Below are positions 16,062-22,681 of a stretch of DNA of 26,398 bases, piece after piece. Location: the NCBI GenBank assembly GCA_910586725.1, contig CAJUJL010000039.1, positions 1 to 26,398 of the forward strand, written 5' to 3'. A program made the position numbers and the translations under genes. Position 1 is the stretch's first letter. Every line of letters begins with the position of its first letter. The stretch comes from an uncultured Lachnospiraceae bacterium (GTDB lineage: Bacteria > Bacillota > Clostridia > Lachnospirales > Lachnospiraceae). Below the pieces are notes generated by a model that did not search any database, had not been told where the DNA came from, and saw only the letters and a program-made list of their open reading frames with translations.

Positions 16062-16727
16062 TTGAACGCTATATTAAAAAAGAAGTTTTTCAGAAGAAAA
16101 GAACAGACGGAAATACAGTGGTTGAACCAACAGCTGACGGAACCGGAATTTTTAATCAAAAAAGACTGGGTCATAGCAAATATAAAATATAAACTGAAAC
16201 TGATCGACCTGAATTTATCCGATACGTACAATCGAAAAATTATGCAGAAAGTAGAATACAGAGTCAAAAAAGCAGACAGCATCGCCAGAAAATTAATCAA
16301 AAAAGGCTATCCTGCCACATTTGAAAACGCCAAAAACAAGTTAAACGATATTATTGGCATTCGCGTTGTATGCCTATACAGCGACGATGTTTATAAAATA
16401 TCTGACCGGCTGAAGCTGCAAAAAGACTTTACTTTAATTAAAGAAAAAGATTATATCAAAACTCCCAAAAAAAGCGGCTATCAAAGTCTGCATTTGATTC
16501 TGGATATACCGGTGATATGCGATCAGACTACGGAATATCAAAGAGTTGAAATTCAGATCCGTACCGTAGCCATGGATTTCTGGGCCGGCGTGGATAATCA
16601 TATCTGCTATAAAAAAAATCCGGATGAAATCAAAAAAGCGGAAGCGGATTTAAAAAACTACTCTGCCGTCATCAGCAATATGGACAAACAAATGCTGAAC
16701 TTAAGAAAAAAGGTAGAAAAAATGTGA
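16062..16727 (+). CDS. Small alarmone synthetase homologue (RelA/SpoT synthetase domain)
   Basis: A 221-residue stand-alone (p)ppGpp synthetase of the RelQ/YjbM type, expected to transfer pyrophosphate from ATP to GTP or GDP as a stress signal. It has no HD hydrolase or regulatory domain. Present are RVKKADSIARKL (67-78), the catalytic DIIGIRVV (Asp96), the G-loop SGYQSLH (138-144) and EIQIRTVAMDFWA (163-175). The segment after it reads VDNH (177-180), where active relatives usually have LEH, so the catalytic Glu position is Asp178 and the next His is Asn. Activity may be changed. The start is TTG with GGAG 9 bases upstream. The last codons form half of a terminator. Confidence 0.85.
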   Translation: MNAILKKKFFRRKEQTEIQWLNQQLTEPEFLIKKDWVIANIKYKLKLIDLNLSDTYNRKIMQKVEYRVKKADSIARKLIKKGYPATFENAKNKLNDIIGIRVVCLYSDDVYKISDRLKLQKDFTLIKEKDYIKTPKKSGYQSLHLILDIPVICDQTTEYQRVEIQIRTVAMDFWAGVDNHICYKKNPDEIKKAEADLKNYSAVISNMDKQMLNLRKKVEKM

Positions 16728-16742
16728 TTTTTCTACCTTTTT
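16707..16742. terminator. Bidirectional terminator with the stop codon in its loop
   Basis: Perfect 15-base arms (16707-16721, with GGTAG at the core, and 16728-16742) enclose a 6-base loop that holds the TGA of the alarmone synthetase gene. The A run on one side and the T run on the other let it act on both converging transcripts. It ends 9 bases from the stop of the FlxA-like gene. Confidence 0.8.
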
Positions 16743-16750
16743 CATTGCTT

Positions 16751-17485
16751 TTAAAAATGAAAATCCACGTTGGAAAACATCTGCCCTTTTATATAAATAT
16801 CGGTCTTCTTCCTTGTATCAGAATGCAGGGGTGCGGACGTCGGATTCACAGAGAAATTTGATTTGTCTTTATTGGTCTTTTTATCCGCATCCCTTTCTTT
16901 CTCCGCAGCAATTCTCATCTCCCGCGCCGCTTTTGAAAGATAGCTCATCTTAGCCCCTTTGATTTTCACTGCTTTTTGTTCCAGCTTATCCAGTTCTTTC
17001 TGCTTTTGACCGGTATCCTTGCCATACCGTGCGTCCTGGCTGATTTCTGTTTGAAGCGCCCGCGCTCTGTTTTCTGTGGCCAGAGCCATGTTCCCTTGCG
17101 CTTTTGCATGATTAATGGCCGCGTTTGCGGAGATAATCGCTTTCATGCCGACGTTTGACATTCCCTCAGCCATTTCTTCCTGCGCAGCCGCTTCCTGCTG
17201 CAATTTCGCAGCGTCTGCACGATCCGCTTTCTCCTGCTGCTCCCTGCGCTTCTCAATCTGATGCTGCCTGAGCTGATTGTTTAAATCTGTAATCTTCTGC
17301 TGAATTTCTTTTCGCTTCTTCTCTTTTTCCTCATCATTGAGCTTATGATCCGAAGCTAAATCTTTCAGGCGATTCTGTGCGCTGGCAATCTGATTTTGAA
17401 ACTCTTTACTTTTCGAATCTATCGTCGAACTACTGCCCGATGGATCCGGTTCCATATTCATTCTGTTAATTCTGCCAATTTTCAT
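16751..17485 (-). CDS. FlxA-like coiled-coil protein
   Basis: A 244-residue hydrophilic protein without signal peptide or membrane segment. Residues about 25-115 form a coiled coil with the pattern seen in FlxA-like proteins of Clostridia (NQIASAQNRLKDL, then EKEKKRKEIQQKITDLNNQL). A middle Ala-rich helical part follows (115-200), then a short, probably disordered tail. FlxA was named in E. coli as a flagellar-regulon protein of unknown role; homologues here are not understood. AGGAGG is 7 bases before the ATG. A GCCGAAAT box upstream is a weak match to a flagellar sigma -10. No flagellar gene lies in the window. Confidence 0.65.
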   Translation of the reverse strand: MKIGRINRMNMEPDPSGSSSTIDSKSKEFQNQIASAQNRLKDLASDHKLNDEEKEKKRKEIQQKITDLNNQLRQHQIEKRREQQEKADRADAAKLQQEAAAQEEMAEGMSNVGMKAIISANAAINHAKAQGNMALATENRARALQTEISQDARYGKDTGQKQKELDKLEQKAVKIKGAKMSYLSKAAREMRIAAEKERDADKKTNKDKSNFSVNPTSAPLHSDTRKKTDIYIKGQMFSNVDFHF

Positions 17486-17537
17486 CCGGTTCCCTCCTGC
17501 TTCCTTACATCCATGTAAATATAACTATATACTATAT

Positions 17538-17543
17538 TTCGGC
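17538..17543 (-). promoter_or_regulatory. Possible sigma-28/sigma-D type -10 box
   Basis: Minus-strand GCCGAAAT matches 6 of 8 bases of GCCGATAA, with a poor -35. It is of interest only because the other coiled-coil gene has a similar box. Confidence 0.2.
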
Positions 17544-17613
17544 GCTTACCTATTTTTTGTAAAGAGCATTTGGATATAATTAACAAAAAAATATTATTTT
17601 TATTGTCTTTTTT

Positions 17614-18840
17614 TTACTTTTTGAAGAGAATTTTGCAGAATTTCTTCTTTCCGCGTTTCAATATAAAATCATCTGCGGCAATTTGTTCCGGCGTATAGGC
17701 TGTTCTTATGTCCGTAATCTTCTCTCCGTTAACTGTTACCCCTCCCTGCTCCACATTTCGGCGCGCTTCTGCTCTGGAAGCTGCCAGGGATGATTGCACC
17801 AGCAACCCTAAAATGTCAATTTTGCCGTTGCGCATATCCGCGGCAGACACAAAAGCCGTCGGCATATCCGATGCATTCTGTCCGGAAAACAGCGCTTTTG
17901 CGCTTTCTTCGGCTTTCTTTGCCTCTTCCTCTCCATGTACGAGATTGGTCAGTTCATAGGCAAGTATCTCTTTTGCCCGGTTTAACTGGCTTCCTTCCCA
18001 GGATTCCATCGTCTGTATCTCTTCCAGTGGAAGAAATGTCAGCATTTTGATGCATTTTAAGACGTCTGCATCCGAAACGTTTCTCCAGTACTGGTAAAAC
18101 TCATATGGCGTCGTCTTTGCCGGATCCAGCCATACGGCTCCCGACTGTGTCTTTCCCATTTTCTTTCCTTCGGAATTTAAAAGCAGGTTGATTGTCATCG
18201 CATATGCGTCTTTTCCCAGCTTCCGACGGATTAATTCCGTACCGCCAAGCATATTGCTCCACTGGTCGTCTCCACCAAACTGCATATTGCAGCCGTATTT
18301 CTGGTATAGAACATAAAAATCGTAGCTTTGCATAATCATGTAATTAAACTCCAGAAAGCTAAGCCCTTTTTCCATCCGCTGCTTATAACATTCGGCTGTC
18401 AGCATTCTGTTTACGGAAAAATGAGAGCCTACTTCTCTTAGAACCTCAATATAATTCAAATCCGCCAGCCAGTCCGCATTGTTGACCATCATCGCTTTTC
18501 CCTCGGAAAAATCAATAAACCGGCTCATCTGTTTTTTAAAGCAGTCGCAGTTGTGCCGGATTGTCTCCATCGTCATCATCTGCCGCATATCGCTGCGTCC
18601 GGATGGATCCCCAATCATACCGGTTCCTCCTCCAATTAACGCAATCGGTTTATTTCCAGCCATCTGGAGCCTTTTCATCAGACAAAGAGCCATAAAATGA
18701 CCCACATGAAGGCTGTCGGCTGTCGGATCAAATCCAATATAAAATACCGCTTTTCCCTCATTGATTAATTCTTTAATTTCATCCTCATCCGTAACCTGGG
18801 CAATTAACCCTCTGGCAACTAATTCATCATATACCTTCAT
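17614..18840 (-). CDS. tyrS: Tyrosyl-tRNA synthetase
   Basis: A 408-residue class Ic synthetase that charges tRNA-Tyr and works as a dimer. The Rossmann domain carries YIGFDPTADSLHVGH (HIGH motif as His45-His48), the tyrosine-binding YDFYVLYQ and QFGGDDQW (187-194), and the KMSKS loop as KMGKT (227-231). An anticodon-binding helical domain and a C-terminal S4 RNA-binding domain (about 340-405) complete it. GGGAG precedes the ATG at 7 bases. It is expressed from a consensus promoter through a T-box leader with a Tyr specifier, so its supply should rise when tRNA-Tyr is uncharged. No strong terminator is seen after it. Confidence 0.97.
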   Translation of the reverse strand: MKVYDELVARGLIAQVTDEDEIKELINEGKAVFYIGFDPTADSLHVGHFMALCLMKRLQMAGNKPIALIGGGTGMIGDPSGRSDMRQMMTMETIRHNCDCFKKQMSRFIDFSEGKAMMVNNADWLADLNYIEVLREVGSHFSVNRMLTAECYKQRMEKGLSFLEFNYMIMQSYDFYVLYQKYGCNMQFGGDDQWSNMLGGTELIRRKLGKDAYAMTINLLLNSEGKKMGKTQSGAVWLDPAKTTPYEFYQYWRNVSDADVLKCIKMLTFLPLEEIQTMESWEGSQLNRAKEILAYELTNLVHGEEEAKKAEESAKALFSGQNASDMPTAFVSAADMRNGKIDILGLLVQSSLAASRAEARRNVEQGGVTVNGEKITDIRTAYTPEQIAADDFILKRGKKKFCKILFKK

Positions 18841-18861
18841 TTTGTTTCTCCCTTCGTGTAA

Positions 18862-19152
18862 TAAAAAAGCTCCCGTCCTCTCAAAAAGGACGAAAGCTCA
18901 TGTTTCGCGTTACCACCTTTATTTGCGGCCCTCTCGCAAGAAGCCGCCTCTAAGGGTCTCCCTGCCGGAACTACCCCGCGCTTTAACGTGCGCCAATCCG
19001 TCGCAGCCTACCGGCTTTTTAAAAAGTTTTCGGTGCGAAGCTCCAAGATGTATTCACAACAGTTTCATCATGCGCCTCTCACCGCCCGGCTGCTCTCTGT
19101 ATGCATCATTCCTGCTGCTACTTGTTCTTATCAAAGCCTTATTCATGAAATT
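18862..19152 (-). promoter_or_regulatory. T-box riboswitch (Tyr) upstream of tyrS
   Basis: A full-length leader of about 290 bases. On the minus strand it shows a Stem I with the conserved GGUGAGAGG distal block (19073-19084 region), a specifier UAC for Tyr (19050-19052, within GAAUACAUC), the T-box GGUGGUAACGCG (18906-18917) whose UGGU can pair with the tRNA ACCA end, and a terminator with 11-base arms (18888-18898 and 18868-18878) followed by TTTTTT. The antiterminator shares UUUCGUCC with the terminator. Uncharged tRNA-Tyr should stabilise the antiterminator and allow tyrS expression. Confidence 0.93.
18868..18898 (-). terminator. T-box terminator hairpin of tyrS
   Basis: AGCTTTCGTCC pairs with GGACGGGAGCT (GU pairs included) across a 9-base loop and is followed by TTTTTTATT on the minus strand. 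Confidence 0.88.
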
Positions 19153-19158
19153 AAACTC

Positions 19159-19187
19159 ATTATAGGCAGTAAAATGCGTTTTGTCAA
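19159..19187 (-). promoter_or_regulatory. Promoter of tyrS
   Basis: Perfect consensus TTGACA (19182-19187), a 17-base spacer and TATAAT (19159-19164). It starts only 17 bases after the uxuB stop, and no terminator is visible in between. Confidence 0.88.
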
Positions 19188-19204
19188 TTACAACCGCAAT
19201 AAAA

Positions 19205-20815
19205 TTACAAACAGTACTTTTCTAAAACGGCCCGCACGGCTCCCTTACCCGCGCACATCTCTTTGAAATATCCGCATACCGTATCCGCCATTCCAACCTC
19301 ATACAAATCCACGCCAAAAATCCGCGCGTCGCTTAAAATCGGCTTTAAATCGCCTGTGTTTTCATTGTCTCCTAATTTTATTTTCTCCACGCAGGGGCGA
19401 ATGGTATCCAGCAGCGGATCCGGACTTAGAGAAAACGCATGTCCCATATCGTCCGTCCCCACAAGATAACGCAGCCAACCGGCAAATACAAGCGGTATTT
19501 TTTTCAAATCGGACACTTTCCGGTTTTTTGACGACGCATATGCCCGAATTGTTTCCCCAAAACGGACGGCCAGTTTCTGCGATGTGTCCGTTGCAATTCT
19601 CTGCGGAGAATCCGGCATAAACGGATTGGGAATCCGAACGTTTATAACGGTATCTATAAATTCTTTTGGATCTAAAATTTCGGGATCTATAACGACAGGC
19701 AAACCTTCTGCATAACCGATTTCTTCCACGAGATTTCTTAGCGCCGGATCTTTCATTTCTTCTGAAATCAACTGATAACCCAAAAGGCATCCAAAGATGG
19801 CCAGCGTGGTATGAAGCGGATTCAAACAGGTGCAGACCTTCATCTTTTCTGTTTTTTCCACGGTTTCTCTCGTTGTAAACAAAAAGCCTCCCTGTTCCAA
19901 TTCGGGCCTTCCGTTTGGAAATGCGTCTTCTATAACCAGATATTCACACTCCTCGGCATTGACAAATGGCGCGACATAAGCATTTTTGGAGGTAATAATA
20001 GGCTTTGCATGTTCCAGCCCATCCTGGCTCAATTGCTTCTCAACGGAAGCATCCGGCCGGGGCGTAATTTTATCAATCATAGTCCATGGAAACGACACTT
20101 CCTTTTTGTTATTGATATACTCCAAAAAACCCTGCTCTGCCAGGCCGTTTTGGGCCCATTTCTCAGCAAAGGCATGGACCGCCTTGTACAGCTTATCCCC
20201 GTTATGAGAGCAATTGTCCATGCTGACCATTGCAATCGGCTTTCTGCCGTTTTTGTAACGGGCATATAAAAGCGACGTTACCTTGGCAATGTAACTGACG
20301 GGCTTTTTTGGCCCATTGCAAAAATCGCTTTCCACTTCCGGCAAAAATTCTCCCTTTCCGTTTATTAAGCTGTATCCCTTTTCCGTAATGGTAAAGGAAG
20401 CAATCTGAAGAGAGTCTTTACAGAATATTTCTTTTAACCGGCTGTAATCCGCTTCATTGCCCGAATCCAGAACCAGTGACTCCGCAACGCTTCCAATCAC
20501 GTTTTTTTCTATGCTTCCGTTCGCTTTCAAGGTGACAAGTATCGTATAATCGTCATGCGGATGATTCATCTTTTCTATAATTTCATAGTCATACCCTTCC
20601 GCTACAATAAGTCCTTTTTTCAGTATGCCTTTATCCAAAAGCTTTTGTACCACATTTGCCTGATATGCGCGAAAAAGATTTCCCGCCCCAAAATGAATCC
20701 AGAACGGATTTTCCTTCGTTTCCCGGATCATTGCCTTTCTGTCGTACTGCGGCAGTATATATCCTGCCATTTCCCACTGCTGCCGGTTTTGCACTCCATT
20801 TTGATTTAATTCCAT
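19205..20815 (-). CDS. uxuB: Fructuronate reductase (mannitol dehydrogenase family)
   Basis: A 536-residue long-chain polyol dehydrogenase that reduces D-fructuronate to D-mannonate with NADH in glucuronate breakdown. The nucleotide-binding WIHFGAGNLFRAYQ lies at 39-52; the family's catalytic Lys/Asn/His set is visible in KVCTCLNPLHTT (near residue 330). Tagaturonate reductase (UxaB) is a close relative; uxuA directly upstream favours UxuB. AGGAGG lies a few bases before the ATG, 13 bases after the uxuA stop, so the two form an operon. No clear terminator follows before the tyrS promoter. Confidence 0.88.
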   Translation of the reverse strand: MELNQNGVQNRQQWEMAGYILPQYDRKAMIRETKENPFWIHFGAGNLFRAYQANVVQKLLDKGILKKGLIVAEGYDYEIIEKMNHPHDDYTILVTLKANGSIEKNVIGSVAESLVLDSGNEADYSRLKEIFCKDSLQIASFTITEKGYSLINGKGEFLPEVESDFCNGPKKPVSYIAKVTSLLYARYKNGRKPIAMVSMDNCSHNGDKLYKAVHAFAEKWAQNGLAEQGFLEYINNKKEVSFPWTMIDKITPRPDASVEKQLSQDGLEHAKPIITSKNAYVAPFVNAEECEYLVIEDAFPNGRPELEQGGFLFTTRETVEKTEKMKVCTCLNPLHTTLAIFGCLLGYQLISEEMKDPALRNLVEEIGYAEGLPVVIDPEILDPKEFIDTVINVRIPNPFMPDSPQRIATDTSQKLAVRFGETIRAYASSKNRKVSDLKKIPLVFAGWLRYLVGTDDMGHAFSLSPDPLLDTIRPCVEKIKLGDNENTGDLKPILSDARIFGVDLYEVGMADTVCGYFKEMCAGKGAVRAVLEKYCL

Positions 20816-20828
20816 TTTTTCCTCCTGC

Positions 20829-21896
20829 CTATTTTGCGCTTTTTGAAATTGCTTCCCAAAGCCCGTTTAAATAACACGCGCCGAGCGCTCTGTCATAAAG
20901 GCCATAGCCGGGCATCGCCACTTCATCCCAGATCATACGCCCGTGATCCGGACGAATCGGGCCTTCAAATCCGATGTCATAAAGCGCCTTCATGATTGCA
21001 TACATATCAAACGTCCCGTCCGAAGATAAATGCGCCGCTTCCTCAAAATCATCCGGCGAGTGAAATTTCAGGTTCCGCACATGTGCAAAGTGAATTCTTC
21101 CCTTTAGCGAACGAATCATTTCCGGCAAATCATTTTCCAGGTTCGTCCCGTATGAACCCGAGCAAAACGCCACTCCGTTATGCGGATTGTCCACCATTTT
21201 CATCATACGGAGGATATTTTGCTGATTAGTAATAATTCTTGGAAGCCCGAACACGCTCCAGGCCGGATCGTCCGGATGAATCGCCATATTGATATTGTAT
21301 TGTTCGCACACGGGCATGATCTTCTCTAAAAAATACTTTAAATTTGCAAATAAGCGTTCATTATCTACTTCTTTATACATTTCAAATAACTCTTTTACGC
21401 GTTCCATGCGTTCCGGTTCCCATCCTGGCATAACGGAACCATTCATATCTCCCGCAATAGACGCAAACATTTTTTCGGGCTTCAAGGCGTCGACCGCTTT
21501 TTGCGTATAGGCAAGCACGGTTGAACCGTCCGGACGTTTCCTTGACAATTCTGTTCTTGTCCAGTCAAAAACAGGCATAAAATTATAACAAACCAGATGA
21601 ATGTCTTCTTCTCCGAGATTCTTTAATGTTTCCACATAATTTGAAATATACCGTTCTCTCTCCTGCGCTCCCGTTTTGATGGCATCGTGTACATTCACGC
21701 TTTCAATTCCCGCAATGTGAAGCCCTTCCGATTCCACCTCTTCTTTGAGACTGCGAATTTTCTCGCGGCTCCAGACCTCTCCCGGAGGCATATCGTACAA
21801 TGTGGTGATTACGCCGGTCACTCCCGGAATCTGGCGAATCTGCCTTAATGTAACGGTATCAAAGTCTTTGCCATACCATCTAAGTGTCATTTCCAT
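20829..21896 (-). CDS. uxuA: Mannonate dehydratase
   Basis: A 355-residue cytoplasmic TIM-barrel enzyme that dehydrates D-mannonate to 2-keto-3-deoxygluconate. Visible family blocks include the N-terminal MTLRWYGKDFDTVTL, GIESVNVHDAIK (62-73), CYNFMPVFDWTRT (about 103-115), the metal-site region MAIHPDDP (about 204-211) and the C-terminal RPDHGRMIWDE. Length matches the shorter Firmicutes form. The start at 21896 has AAAGGAAG 7 bases upstream. It is first in uxuA-uxuB. Its leader of about 160 bases contains a hairpin followed by a T run. No uxuR/GntR regulator gene lies nearby. Confidence 0.95.
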   Translation of the reverse strand: MEMTLRWYGKDFDTVTLRQIRQIPGVTGVITTLYDMPPGEVWSREKIRSLKEEVESEGLHIAGIESVNVHDAIKTGAQERERYISNYVETLKNLGEEDIHLVCYNFMPVFDWTRTELSRKRPDGSTVLAYTQKAVDALKPEKMFASIAGDMNGSVMPGWEPERMERVKELFEMYKEVDNERLFANLKYFLEKIMPVCEQYNINMAIHPDDPAWSVFGLPRIITNQQNILRMMKMVDNPHNGVAFCSGSYGTNLENDLPEMIRSLKGRIHFAHVRNLKFHSPDDFEEAAHLSSDGTFDMYAIMKALYDIGFEGPIRPDHGRMIWDEVAMPGYGLYDRALGACYLNGLWEAISKSAK

Positions 21897-21972
21897 ATGA
21901 AATCTTCCTTTCCGCTGCTCTGTATTTTTTTCTTATTATGATTATGATTAGTTCTTCCGAAAAAAATACATG

Positions 21973-22035
21973 AAAAAAGTCTATCTTCCAGTTTTTGTGC
22001 CTTTCACAGCCCACCATAAAATTTACTGGATAGTC
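21973..22035 (-). promoter_or_regulatory. Attenuator-like hairpin in the uxuA leader
   Basis: On the minus strand CTATCCAGT (within 22025-22035) pairs with ACTGG...GATAG (within 21979-21992), with a small bulge. A weaker inner pairing (GUG/CAC, UUUU/AAAA) lies in the 32-base loop. Six T follow at 21973-21978. It lies between the predicted promoter and uxuA, so it may be a conditional terminator. Confidence 0.45.
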
Positions 22036-22059
22036 TCAAACTTTTCCGTTTGTTTTTCT

Positions 22060-22088
22060 AAAATATTTTTTAAAATATATTGCAACAA
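22060..22088 (-). promoter_or_regulatory. Candidate promoter of uxuAB
   Basis: Minus-strand TTGTTG (22083-22088), a 17-base spacer and TATTTT (22060-22065) in a very AT-rich stretch. Its -35 overlaps the candidate promoter of the divergent sigma gene. Confidence 0.4.
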
Positions 22089-22107
22089 AAGGGCGAAAAT
22101 ATCACAC
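22081..22107 (+). promoter_or_regulatory. Possible ECF-type promoter of the sigma gene
   Basis: TGCAAC (22081-22086) followed after 16 bases by CACACT (22103-22108) has the layout of an ECF-sigma promoter, which would suit autoregulation. A standard sigma-A promoter is not obvious here. Confidence 0.25.
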
Positions 22108-22152
22108 TAATATATATCACTCATAAACATGTAAAACCATACAGGAGAAGTT

Positions 22153-22665
22153 ATGAAAGAAAATCTGCAGCAGATAAAAAAAGCAAAATCAGGGGACACG
22201 GAAGCATTTGCGGAGCTCTATCGTATCTATTATGCCGATTTGTACCGGTTTGCGCTTTACACACTAAAAAATCCTTCCGATGCCGAAGACGCTGTCAGCG
22301 AAACCGTCATCGATGTGTTTTCTTCGATTCGGAAACTGCGCACGGAAGAATCCTTTCAGGCATGGATATTCAAAATCCTGTCCGCTAAATGTAAACGGCG
22401 TTTTCGGGAAAGCAGACACTTATCCGACGATTATCTTTTAGATACCGCCAAAGAAGATAAATCTGTTGATTTAACGGACAATGTTCACATCCGCAATTGC
22501 TTTTTCCGTCTAAAAAATGAAGAACGTTTAATTATCAGCATGCATATTTTTGCAGGCTATACCAGCCGGGAAATTGCGAAAATTCTTCACATCAATGCAA
22601 ATACGATACGCTCAAAGGAAAGCCGCGCGCTCAAAAAACTTTCTGCATGGCTTAATGATGAATGA
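22153..22665 (+). CDS. ECF-type RNA polymerase sigma factor
   Basis: A 170-residue sigma-70 family member with only regions 2 and 4. Region 2 (about 18-85) reads FAELYRIYYADLYRFALYTL, then DAEDAVSETVIDVF. Region 4 (about 112-168) has FRLKNEERLIISMHIFAGYTSREIAKIL and a recognition helix INANTIRSKESRALKKL. AGGAG is 5-6 bases before the ATG. The next gene, a membrane-anchored beta-propeller protein, starts 16 bases after the stop, the usual position of an anti-sigma factor gene. Its regulon is unknown; a self-promoter is possible upstream. Confidence 0.92.
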   Translation: MKENLQQIKKAKSGDTEAFAELYRIYYADLYRFALYTLKNPSDAEDAVSETVIDVFSSIRKLRTEESFQAWIFKILSAKCKRRFRESRHLSDDYLLDTAKEDKSVDLTDNVHIRNCFFRLKNEERLIISMHIFAGYTSREIAKILHINANTIRSKESRALKKLSAWLNDE

Positions 22666-22681
22666 AAGGAAAGGTGATCTT

